Assembly: GCA_029821415.1 (NCBI GenBank)
Contig: JALGTJ010000032.1
Span: 1 to 10,288 of the forward strand
Reading direction: 5' to 3'
Source of the DNA: Candidatus Zipacnadia bacterium
GTDB taxonomy: Bacteria > Armatimonadota > Zipacnadia > Zipacnadales > Zipacnadaceae
DNA length: 10,288 bases
The notes beneath the pieces were generated by a model. That model worked only from the letters and a program-made list of their open reading frames with translations, had not been told where the DNA came from and ran no database searches. The translations under genes and the position numbers were made by a program. Positions 1-6,420 of this stretch are shown in pieces. How positions within the stretch are numbered: the first letter of the stretch is position 1; the number at the start of each line of letters is the position of its first letter.

Positions 1-1
1 G

Positions 2-634
2 GTAGTTGAGGCCCAGGTGGACGGAGAGTGGCTTACCTGGCAAGTAGAGCTGGGGCCGGGCGAGGGCAAGATATTTGTAGTGAGGCCTAATCCGATCCAG
101 GAGTTAGCGGTTACCGCCCCAGCCGAGGTGACCAGGGGAACCCAGGTACCTATTTCGGTCACGGTACAGGACGTGACGGGCCGACCCGTGTCAGGGCTGA
201 TGCCTTTGCAGGTTACGATTACCGACAGTCAGGGCAGGGAAAGCGACTATAGCGGTTACTATCTGGCCCGCGAAGGCTACGCGCGAATCGCACTGCCCAT
301 TGCTCGTAATGACCCTTCCGGGGATTGGCGCGTGCGAGCTTGCGAGCTGCTCGGGGGCAAAGAGCGTACAACTTTCTTTACGGTCCTCGCCACTGAGTGT
401 CTATTAGCTTCGGGATGTGCGGGCTGGGCGGGCGTGACAAGACTTTTCTGCGGGAGGTTGAGCGGCTCCAGTGGCTGGAGCTGGGAGCACTGTGCGATCG
501 CAACGAAGCTTTGCTGGAGCAGTGGGGGGAGCAGTTGGGGGTCGGGCAACTGTTTACCAGCTACGAAGACCTGTTGGCCAGCGACGTGGACTTCATTTTC
601 CTGTCCACGCCGCCGGCGGTGCACGCTGATATGA
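2..634 (+). CDS. C-terminal part of a large beta-sandwich protein (5' end outside the window; 3' end disturbed)
   Basis: The reading frame is open from the left edge, so this is the tail of a longer gene. About the first 130 codons encode a beta-strand-rich Ig/macroglobulin-like module. It runs from a linker (GPGEGKIFVV) through VTAPAEVTRGTQVPISVTV and IALPIARNDPSGDWRVRA to TTFFTVL near base 388. Modules like this close many large secreted proteins with glycosidase-like or transglutaminase-like domains in Armatimonadota-type genomes (family knowledge); the catalytic part, if any, is outside the window. The pattern normally ends a few residues after 'FTV'. Here the frame instead runs on from about 395 to a TGA at 632-634 as a Trp/Ser/Cys-rich tail, which is simply the next gene read out of frame. 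A TGA at 394-396 in the neighbouring frame would be the natural end if one base were missing near 380-393. The true product very probably ends near 393. Specific function unknown. Confidence 0.6.
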   Translation, partial: VVEAQVDGEWLTWQVELGPGEGKIFVVRPNPIQELAVTAPAEVTRGTQVPISVTVQDVTGRPVSGLMPLQVTITDSQGRESDYSGYYLAREGYARIALPIARNDPSGDWRVRACELLGGKERTTFFTVLATECLLASGCAGWAGVTRLFCGRLSGSSGWSWEHCAIATKLCWSSGGSSWGSGNCLPATKTCWPATWTSFSCPRRRRCTLI

Positions 635-963
635 CGATCCGGGCCTTGCAGGCCGGCAAGCCAGTACTGTGCGAAGTGCCGGCGGTGGCCTCAATGGAGG
701 AGGCCCGCGCTTTGGTAGCAGCAGTTGAGGAGACGGGCTGCTTGTATATGATGGCCGAAAACTACTGCTTCCGGCGCGATGTCCAGGCATTCAAGCGTTT
801 TATTGAGGCGGGGGAGATTGGTAGGATCATATACGCGCGGGGCAGCTATTGCCATGACTTTCGCTCTGAGGTGGATCGGTGGGTGCAGGAGGGAATCCGC
901 CCCTGGATGGCACGTTATGAGATTCCACGCTATATAACACACAGCCTGGGACCGCTGTTGTAA
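397..963 (+). CDS. Gfo/Idh/MocA-family oxidoreductase, N-terminal NAD(P)-binding half (gene broken by a frameshift)
   Basis: The family oxidises or reduces sugars, inositols and related polyols with NAD(P), usually in the cytoplasm. The first 188 residues form the Rossmann half. The dinucleotide loop is G6-x-x-G-x-G-G12 (FGMCGLGGR), followed by LGALCDRNE at about 29-37 with the acidic residue that ends strand 2. Later come FIFLSTPPAVHADM and the motif CEVPAV at 92-97, which replaces the usual EKPxA and so lacks the usual lysine. MMAENYC (118-124) and THSLGPLL (181-188) follow; both are typical of a subgroup that carries EVPA. The start is the GTG at 397, which directly abuts a TGA at 394-396 in the same frame; no good Shine-Dalgarno site is seen, so coupling to the upstream gene is likely. 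The frame stops at TAA 961-963 right after HSLGPLL, where family members continue. The rest of the protein lies one frame over from 962. The substrate cannot be predicted. Confidence 0.85.
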   Translation: MSISFGMCGLGGRDKTFLREVERLQWLELGALCDRNEALLEQWGEQLGVGQLFTSYEDLLASDVDFIFLSTPPAVHADMTIRALQAGKPVLCEVPAVASMEEARALVAAVEETGCLYMMAENYCFRRDVQAFKRFIEAGEIGRIIYARGSYCHDFRSEVDRWVQEGIRPWMARYEIPRYITHSLGPLL

Positions 964-976
964 CGATCGGATAGTA

Positions 977-1444
977 ATGGAAGACCACGACCCGGTGCTG
1001 ATCTGTGTACATGCTTGCGGCACCGAAGGCACTGTCTTCGACAGCATCCATTCTATGTTCGTGGGTCGGTACGACATTTGTTATTCGTTCACCGGTGAGC
1101 ACGGGACGATTGAAAGTTTTCCCTTCAAGGTTGATCCCCTGGAGAGCAAGCCGCCGCTTCTGGGCGAGACTCCGTATCGGCTTACCCGCAGCGATGCCGT
1201 TGATGCAAAGCTGCACGACGGGGTGATGCTTGATCTGGACCCAGGGGATCCCTTCAATTCGTATCAAGGCGGCTCGCATTGGGGGGCGGACTTGTGCGAG
1301 GTAGCGGTGTTTGCTGAATGCGTCCGCGACCAGAAGCCGGTGCCGATTGACGTGCATCGGGCACTGGATATGAGTCTGCCGGGCATCGCGGCGATAGAGT
1401 CCATCCGCCGGGGCGGCGAACCAGTGGATATTCCGGCGCTGTGA
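977..1444 (+). CDS. Gfo/Idh/MocA-family oxidoreductase, C-terminal half (same broken gene)
   Basis: This is the continuation of the oxidoreductase at 397-963, displaced to another frame. The in-frame ATG at 977 is only the first start codon; the frame is open from about 962 and reads NDRIV before it, matching the family stretch that follows 'HSLGPLL'. The roughly 155 residues form the C-terminal alpha/beta domain: FTGEHGTIESFPF corresponds to the family's 'GTKGTIE' strand, and the end ALDMSLPGIAAIESIRRGGEPVDIP is the usual C-terminal helix plus tail. Joined, the halves give about 348 residues, close to the normal family size. There is no Shine-Dalgarno site ahead of 977, so independent translation is unlikely. 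One extra base (or two missing ones) near 955-963 explains the break. It is either an assembly error or a genuine inactivating mutation; the intact sequence on both sides suggests the change is recent or artificial. Confidence 0.75.
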   Translation: MEDHDPVLICVHACGTEGTVFDSIHSMFVGRYDICYSFTGEHGTIESFPFKVDPLESKPPLLGETPYRLTRSDAVDAKLHDGVMLDLDPGDPFNSYQGGSHWGADLCEVAVFAECVRDQKPVPIDVHRALDMSLPGIAAIESIRRGGEPVDIPAL

Positions 1445-1518
1445 GCAAGTCCTGTGAAGGGCAACGCGCAGCGGCAAAAGAATATCACAGCAATTAGCAG
1501 GTCGTGGTAAATCTTAAA

Positions 1519-1523
1519 AGGAG
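1519..1523 (+). promoter_or_regulatory. Ribosome binding site supporting the GTG start at 1536
   Basis: AGGAG lies 12 bases ahead of the GTG at 1536. The spacing is on the long side, but no better start is seen nearby, and the conserved deacetylase core begins only about 17 residues into the protein. Confidence 0.5.
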
Positions 1524-1535
1524 AGCCGAGCACAG

Positions 1536-2294
1536 GTGACAAAGAGCAAAGTTAGGTCGCCGTATCCAGGAGACTGCCAGGGCGCAGTTTCACTAACTTT
1601 TGATGACGGTTTGCCCTCACAGCTTGATCGTGCCGTTCCCCTGCTCGAGCAATATGGTCTGTCTGCGACATTCTATCTTGCCCCTCGGGGCAATGATTGG
1701 GAAAGGCGCCTGGCCCCGTGGCGGGAAGTGGCGCGAGCCGGTCATGAGTTGGGCAATCACACCACCAAACATATCTGCTCCCGGGCCTTCGCTGACAGCC
1801 TGGACGGCAAGAGTCTGGAGAATTGCACGCTGGAGGAGATGGAGGCCGATATTGTTCTGGGCAAGGAGCGTATCCAGCAATTGGCACCCGACCAGGCGGA
1901 GATGTCATTCGCCTATCCATGCTATTCCACCTATATTGGGGAGGATGCCAGTCGGCAAAGCTATGTTCCGCTGGTGGCGAAACACCACATTGCTGGACGG
2001 GCTGGATTCCTGGAGGCGGCCAATCATCCGCTGACCGCTAACTTGGCCTGTCTATCCACATGGAATGGGGAGCGGAGCTGGGGGCCGACGCTGGTGGGAC
2101 TGGCGGAACGGGCTGCCACCCGGGGCCGCTGGAGCATATTCACCTTTCACGGTATTGACGAGGGGCATCTGGCGATAAACGATGTGGATTTTGAAGAGCT
2201 ATGCCGCCACCTGCAATTACACAGTGACCGGATCTGGGTGGCGCCAGTGTCCCAGGTAGCCCGCCGTATACTTGATTGGCGTTCCGAGCAGTGA
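1536..2294 (+). CDS. Polysaccharide deacetylase (NodB homology domain) family protein, cytoplasmic type
   Basis: The family removes N- or O-acetyl groups from polysaccharides such as chitin-like chains, peptidoglycan or exopolysaccharide (carbohydrate esterase 4 and relatives), using a metal held by Asp-His-His. The 252 residues show motif 1 as LTFDDG (20-25), with the catalytic base and metal Asp at 23-24. Motif 2 is GNHTTKH (73-79), with metal His 75 and 79. A motif-3-like FAYP is at 125-128, and the late motif FTFHGIDEGH (202-211) carries His205. The metal site therefore looks complete. The motif-3 arginine seen in classical members (RxPY) is not evident. There is no signal peptide or membrane segment, so the protein is probably cytoplasmic, unlike most secreted cell-wall deacetylases. 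It may act on a small or lipid-linked sugar, or be a NodB-like hydrolase of another amide. It follows the oxidoreductase by about 90 bases and probably shares its transcript. The substrate is unknown. Confidence 0.87.
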   Translation: MTKSKVRSPYPGDCQGAVSLTFDDGLPSQLDRAVPLLEQYGLSATFYLAPRGNDWERRLAPWREVARAGHELGNHTTKHICSRAFADSLDGKSLENCTLEEMEADIVLGKERIQQLAPDQAEMSFAYPCYSTYIGEDASRQSYVPLVAKHHIAGRAGFLEAANHPLTANLACLSTWNGERSWGPTLVGLAERAATRGRWSIFTFHGIDEGHLAINDVDFEELCRHLQLHSDRIWVAPVSQVARRILDWRSEQ

Positions 2295-2440
2295 CCGTCA
2301 TCGGGTGAGGCGACGTGCGAACTATGGCGAACCTGGCCAGCAAGGGAGGAAGACCGCTGCTGACAAGGGAAGTGTGGGTAAGTCCTGGATTTGGGACAAT
2401 CGCTAGCAACTAAGCTGATGACCTAGGCTCGACCGGGTGA

Positions 2441-2447
2441 AGGGGGA
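2441..2447 (+). promoter_or_regulatory. Ribosome binding site of the BNR-repeat gene
   Basis: AGGGGGA sits 8 bases ahead of the ATG at 2456. The following codons encode a clear signal peptide, so this start is well supported. The rest of the 160-base gap after 2294 shows no convincing promoter or terminator. Confidence 0.55.
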
Positions 2448-2455
2448 CATAAGCC

Positions 2456-3652
2456 ATGCAACGAGCAACTTCCCTCATACTGCTGGCTGCGGTAGCTTTG
2501 GCAGTAGCGCTGTTGCCAGTCGCCGCCGAGTCGGCGGTTACAAACGAGGAGCAGGGAGGGCCCCAAATGGGCTATGATCACAACCGCCCGGACGATTTCC
2601 CCGGGTTGGGTGATTTCATTGGATGGGCTGGAGGGGTTGTGCGCCTGCCCGACGGCGATCTATTTTTTGTGCATTCGGCCGGCTACTGGCACGTGTCGTT
2701 TGCCACTCCTCACGTAATTAGACAGGAATTGGTGGAGCAGTGGGCTAAAGGCATGAACTTTGACCCTGATTATAACGCGCCCACCGGTGGACGGATTATG
2801 GCGGAGCGGTCCAGTGACAACGGCAAGACGTGGAGCCGGCCATTTACGGTCTACGATGGTCCGATTGATACTGGTCCCAGTGACATCTTCGTAACCAGGG
2901 AGGGCACGGTATTGCTGATTGTCAATATGCAGGCCTCCTGGTACGGATTTGCCGAAGCTCCCGAGGGGCATCAGGAATTGAATACGCGTCAGCTTGTGAT
3001 GCGCTCAATCGACAGCGCGCAGACCTGGAGCGAGCCGATGCCGCTGGACAGTTCGGGCACCTTCTACACCCGGTGTCGCTCGCATTGTCTGCAACTGCCG
3101 GACGGGGGCATCCTGCTGGCAACCTACGATATGGATAAGGGCAGCTCGCGGCTATACGGAACCATTCATCGGTCGGACGACGATGGCAAGAGCTGGCGGA
3201 TTATTTCCCACATCCGCCGCGAGGATCAGGACCTGGATGAAGCTGACTGGGTGCAACTGGACAGCGGGCGAATCGTTCTGGCCACGCGGCCGGATGGTGC
3301 TGTATTTGTCTCTGATGACCAGGGGGTGAGCTGGGAGGAAATTGCCAAAGTGGGGCCTGACAACTTTTATGCTCCCTCTATGGTAAAGCTAGCCGACGAT
3401 ACCATAGTCTGCACCGCGGGCGGCGCTGGCGGCCAGAGCGTTTTCCTAAGTAGCGACGGGGGCTACAATTGGTCAGAGCCGATTACGGTAGATCCGTCGG
3501 TCTATGGGTACGGCAAACTCTTCCGGGATCGTGATGAGTCAATTCTGCTGAGTTATGTCCAGTCTGGCAGTCCTCCTAACCGTTGCTGGCTGGTGCGCTT
3601 TCGCGTCAACGCTCAGCGCGACGGCATCACATTGCTGCCCATTGCCGAATAG
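2456..3652 (+). CDS. Secreted BNR/Asp-box beta-propeller protein (sialidase-like fold)
   Basis: The 398-residue protein begins with a signal peptide: positively charged start, hydrophobic core LILLAAVALAVALLPV, and a cleavage site near residues 24-27. The mature part carries repeated Asp-box motifs (S-x-D-x-G-x-x-W), which mark blade turns of sialidase-type propellers: SSDNGKTW (119-126), SIDSAQTW (184-191, degenerate), SDDDGKSW (240-247), SDDQGVSW (286-293) and SSDGGYNW (332-339). Spacings of roughly 45-65 residues fit a six-bladed propeller. Proteins with this layout are often labelled exo-alpha-sialidase, but Asp boxes are structural and occur in many non-sialidases. The FRIP-type motif of true GH33 sialidases is not seen near the N-terminus; GGVVRLPDG (59-67) occupies that region. 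A glycan-binding or hydrolysing role outside the cytoplasm is likely; sialidase activity is not shown. It is the last gene of the + strand set, and its TAG at 3650-3652 lies 9 bases from the end of the opposing gene. Confidence 0.83.
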   Translation: MQRATSLILLAAVALAVALLPVAAESAVTNEEQGGPQMGYDHNRPDDFPGLGDFIGWAGGVVRLPDGDLFFVHSAGYWHVSFATPHVIRQELVEQWAKGMNFDPDYNAPTGGRIMAERSSDNGKTWSRPFTVYDGPIDTGPSDIFVTREGTVLLIVNMQASWYGFAEAPEGHQELNTRQLVMRSIDSAQTWSEPMPLDSSGTFYTRCRSHCLQLPDGGILLATYDMDKGSSRLYGTIHRSDDDGKSWRIISHIRREDQDLDEADWVQLDSGRIVLATRPDGAVFVSDDQGVSWEEIAKVGPDNFYAPSMVKLADDTIVCTAGGAGGQSVFLSSDGGYNWSEPITVDPSVYGYGKLFRDRDESILLSYVQSGSPPNRCWLVRFRVNAQRDGITLLPIAE

Positions 3653-3661
3653 TATGGCAAG

Positions 3662-6223
3662 CTACTCTATAGTCAGGGGCACGTAGCGGGGATCGCCCTT
3701 CTTCGGAATCTCCCAGGAGCAGATCGCGGCTTCTTCAACCCCGTCGGCATTGCTATACCAGACACTATCCACTAAACCCAGGCAGGGCCAGCCACGGCGG
3801 CGGGCCTCGGCCACGACCTGCGCCCACTGGCGGATGTTGGTGAAGTCATACCAGGGACAGACGAAGCTCGTGATACCAAGATTGGAGAAGTATTCAACTC
3901 CCTTAAACCCTCGGGCTTGGGGGGTATTGGCCTCGTAGCCCCACACGCACTGGATGATGTCCTTGGGAAGTAGCGGGCCGATATCGGCGACGCCGACCGA
4001 GCCTGCCTTATCAAACGGATCCACTGCGTCGCCCCACATCATCAGGCGCAGATCCGGATTCCCCTCGTGGGCCTTCTCATCAAGGAAGTGAAGATGTTCG
4101 GCGAGTACCTGGGCGGGGCTCTTGCCGCTATTCAAGCAACGGCTATCGGTGCAGAACCGCCCGTGAAGTTCATCCATAGAGATGAAATTGTAGTGGAAGG
4201 GCCAATCCTTGGCGACGTTAGTGATCCACTCGCCCATAATCCGGCGAGTTTCGGGCTCTGTGGGGCAGTAACCATACCTTGTCTTGCCGGTTTGGACTAC
4301 TGCGTCGTAGCTGGCCAGGACTGTGGCGCCGTCGGGGATTGAACCAGTGGCAATGCGCGCTACCGCAAAGGGTTTGACGTCAGCCCAGAACTGGTGGTCA
4401 GCAAACTTGATCTCCCCAGGAATAATGCGATAGTCAACGCCGGGCTTGTAGGTAGTCTTACCATCAACGCTCTGCAACACAATATCAGTTAGTTCAGTGC
4501 GCAGCACATTGCGGTGCGCCAGTTCGACGGGCTCTTCACCGTTGAGAGTGAGCTTCTCGCCAGTAATATAAGTGCCTTCGGCGAGGTTGGGATTGTGCTC
4601 TATAACGTAGTAGCCCCAGCCGAGCGTGCACTGCAGGGGGATTGGCTCCAGGTTGAATCTGCGACAGGCTTGGAGGAATTGCTGGATTCGGTCTTTAGCT
4701 TTTGGATCGGTCTTGTAATGGTAAGTGTCGAGGCTGGCGATGGCGGTATTCATACGCAGCCGCGCCATCACTTGGAGGTCTTCTTCCAGCCCCTTTCCGG
4801 TGATGCTGCCGCCGGTCAGGAAGACACCCCGCATCGGCATATCGGGATAATCGGTTATCTCGCCGGCAATAGCTACTGCTTTGCCATCCTCGCTGCTCTT
4901 AATCAACTGAAGCAGGGTCATCAGGCCGTAGAAAGCTCCCCGTTCGTCTTTGGCTTGCACCCAGATTCCCAGGGGATTGACTAATAGTGAATAAGCCTCT
5001 GCGCCTTCTCCCTGCACGCCATATTCCGGTCCAATGTCTATCTGTAGCTGGCCGACTCCTTGTTTTAACCGCATCAACTTGATGTTGAGTTTATCAAGGT
5101 CCTGGGCAAGCATATCCAACGCGCCGCCGAGGGCCGGCCCGGCCCGACCCTGCACGCTGACTGTAAGCGTGCCAGACAGCGAAAAATTCTCCGAGGCCGG
5201 GAACCAGCGGACGTGCTTGACAGGAGGTATGATTAGTGGTGGGCCCAGCCGCGCATGGTCAAGTCTTACTTGGCCCGTTCCTGTACCAATTATCCGCATG
5301 CGAACCTGCGGAGAGGGAGTTTCAACGCGGACACGCAAACGGTGCCAGGAGGAATCCTTCTCCGACTCAGTGGCCTGGCCCAGCAGTCGCCCAGTATCGG
5401 CATCATCTACCCGCAATGTGACTTCTCCCTGCAGATCTGTCGTCATAATCTCCACGGCGGCTTCCAAATTGGCATCGGCCCTGGCGCTGATGGCTTGTGA
5501 CAATTCCGCGTGCCCTCCGGCCAGATCCATAGTGCATAAATAGTGGTTGCACCGCTCTCGTTCGGCGATGACCGTGTCAGTATTGCTGGTGGGACCGGCG
5601 AGGTGTGGGCCGAGGGAGCCGTCGTCGTTTACAGCATAGACATTGGGGCGGATTGCCCCCAGGTAGTCATCACCCACGAGACAATCAAAGGAGATCTCGT
5701 AGTCGGTATTAGGGGTGACGGGGATCTCCTGGCTAATGCGACTAATCTGACGGTTAGGCGTCTGGTAAGTTATGCGCGCCGAGCGGCTGCCTGCGGAGGT
5801 CCGGCTCTCATCGGAGAAGATCGTGACGTTGACATTATCCTGCCCCCAGCCGACCAAGGCACCCTCTGCGGTAACCTGCTCGAAGCTAGGGTTGTTGATG
5901 TCCAGTTGCTGGCTGCGGACGTTGTCAAACCACACCGAACCGATTGAGCCGCCAATGACCGCCAGGTAAAAGCGGATTGTTGAGTATTTGCCACTGTTAA
6001 AGGGAATGGTCATCTCCATCCACTCTCCCCCCAGGCGCTGGACGGAGACCTGGGCTTCCTCAGTGGAGACATCCCAGCCGGCTGGTCTGCCCTCAACAGT
6101 CTTGCTGAAGTCGCCGTTCACCAACAGCTGCTCTCCCGGTTCGGCGGCTGTCGCCATTGAGTGTACGAACAACAAGATGACGGCTGCTGATACGATAATC
6201 CAGTATATCTTCACATGGCTCAT
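3662..6223 (-). CDS. Secreted multidomain GH20-like glycoside hydrolase
   Basis: GH20 enzymes are exo-acting beta-N-acetylhexosaminidases or relatives that use an Asp-Glu pair with substrate assistance. From the ATG at 6223 the protein is 853 residues. It has a signal peptide (about 1-27, ending SMATAA) and then beta-sandwich modules of the carbohydrate-binding type: a short one opening VNGDF (about 35), a second opening NNPSFEQV (110), and a third at about 238-328. Next comes a GH20b-like domain (about 337-445, including KDERGAFYGLMTLLQLI). The barrel opens with DYPDMPMRGVFL (458-469). The Asp-Glu pair is in FISMDELHG (D684, E685); the usual 'GGDE' is changed to 'SMDE'. A C-x4-C pair follows (691-696). 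A beta-rich insertion occupies about 551-645. The frame could extend to a GTG at 6424, adding 67 low-complexity residues before the signal peptide, but the Shine-Dalgarno site and signal peptide favour 6223. It lies downstream of the Wzz gene on the same strand. The substrate is unknown. Confidence 0.8.
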   Translation of the reverse strand: MSHVKIYWIIVSAAVILLFVHSMATAAEPGEQLLVNGDFSKTVEGRPAGWDVSTEEAQVSVQRLGGEWMEMTIPFNSGKYSTIRFYLAVIGGSIGSVWFDNVRSQQLDINNPSFEQVTAEGALVGWGQDNVNVTIFSDESRTSAGSRSARITYQTPNRQISRISQEIPVTPNTDYEISFDCLVGDDYLGAIRPNVYAVNDDGSLGPHLAGPTSNTDTVIAERERCNHYLCTMDLAGGHAELSQAISARADANLEAAVEIMTTDLQGEVTLRVDDADTGRLLGQATESEKDSSWHRLRVRVETPSPQVRMRIIGTGTGQVRLDHARLGPPLIIPPVKHVRWFPASENFSLSGTLTVSVQGRAGPALGGALDMLAQDLDKLNIKLMRLKQGVGQLQIDIGPEYGVQGEGAEAYSLLVNPLGIWVQAKDERGAFYGLMTLLQLIKSSEDGKAVAIAGEITDYPDMPMRGVFLTGGSITGKGLEEDLQVMARLRMNTAIASLDTYHYKTDPKAKDRIQQFLQACRRFNLEPIPLQCTLGWGYYVIEHNPNLAEGTYITGEKLTLNGEEPVELAHRNVLRTELTDIVLQSVDGKTTYKPGVDYRIIPGEIKFADHQFWADVKPFAVARIATGSIPDGATVLASYDAVVQTGKTRYGYCPTEPETRRIMGEWITNVAKDWPFHYNFISMDELHGRFCTDSRCLNSGKSPAQVLAEHLHFLDEKAHEGNPDLRLMMWGDAVDPFDKAGSVGVADIGPLLPKDIIQCVWGYEANTPQARGFKGVEYFSNLGITSFVCPWYDFTNIRQWAQVVAEARRRGWPCLGLVDSVWYSNADGVEEAAICSWEIPKKGDPRYVPLTIE

Positions 6224-6420
6224 AGAACTGCTCCTCACAGGTCCAGGTTGTGATGACCGTGGGTTGTGTTGCCGCTGCGGAGCTGTTACCGTTCGGCGGG
6301 ATAGCTTACCTGTCAAAGGGCTGGCAGACCACTGGTGCCTCGCGGCAGCGGGCTTAGCCACCGGAAGTTGGAGTAACCACTGGGCTGCGCCGGGATGGTT
6401 TGCCTGGCCTGACGTTGTGT
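6224..6420 (-). other. Gap between the chain-length gene and the GH20-like gene
   Basis: About 197 bases separate the Wzz stop from the supported GH20-like start. The GH20 frame stays open across it and reaches a GTG at 6424 that overlaps the Wzz stop by 4 bases (GTGA), but the encoded stretch is Pro/Ser/Gln-rich, lacks a recognisable domain and precedes a signal peptide. On the + strand, CCGCTGC (6272-6278) and GCAGCGG (6345-6351) form a 7-base inverted repeat with a long loop, and ACCACTGG occurs twice (6328-6335 and 6376-6383). No clear promoter, terminator or known riboswitch was recognised. Confidence 0.4.
6231..6236 (-). promoter_or_regulatory. Ribosome binding site that decides the GH20-like start
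   Basis: On the - strand GAGGAG lies 7 bases ahead of the ATG at 6223, ideal spacing, and the next codons encode a typical signal peptide. This outweighs the in-frame GTG at 6424. Confidence 0.75.

Noticed and set aside
955..965. Programmed +1 frameshift (as in prfB) at the oxidoreductase break
   Set aside because: No CTT-TGA-C type slippery site and no Shine-Dalgarno-like stimulator at the right distance; this enzyme family is not known for programmed shifts.
827..1477. 216-codon open frame on the - strand opposite the oxidoreductase gene, uninterrupted across the sense-strand frameshift
   Set aside because: It is antisense to clearly conserved domain sequence, has no ribosome site and shows no recognisable motif.
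2324..2413. 29-codon frame in the gap before the BNR gene
   Set aside because: No Shine-Dalgarno site and no recognisable feature; expected by chance.
4514..5947. Several + strand open frames of 130-170 codons opposite the GH20-like gene
   Set aside because: They are antisense to a long conserved frame with a signal peptide and domains; their translations show no motif and no ribosome sites.
6328..6383. 8-base direct repeat ACCACTGG, two copies 48 bases apart
   Set aside because: Too short and only two copies; no array or operator spacing is evident.
6382..6406. - strand stretch containing CAGGCAAACC followed by a GC stem-like part, recalling the start of a cyclic-di-GMP-I riboswitch
   Set aside because: The remaining conserved parts (GAAA tetraloop, GGACGCAAAGCC element and downstream receptor helix) could not be found.
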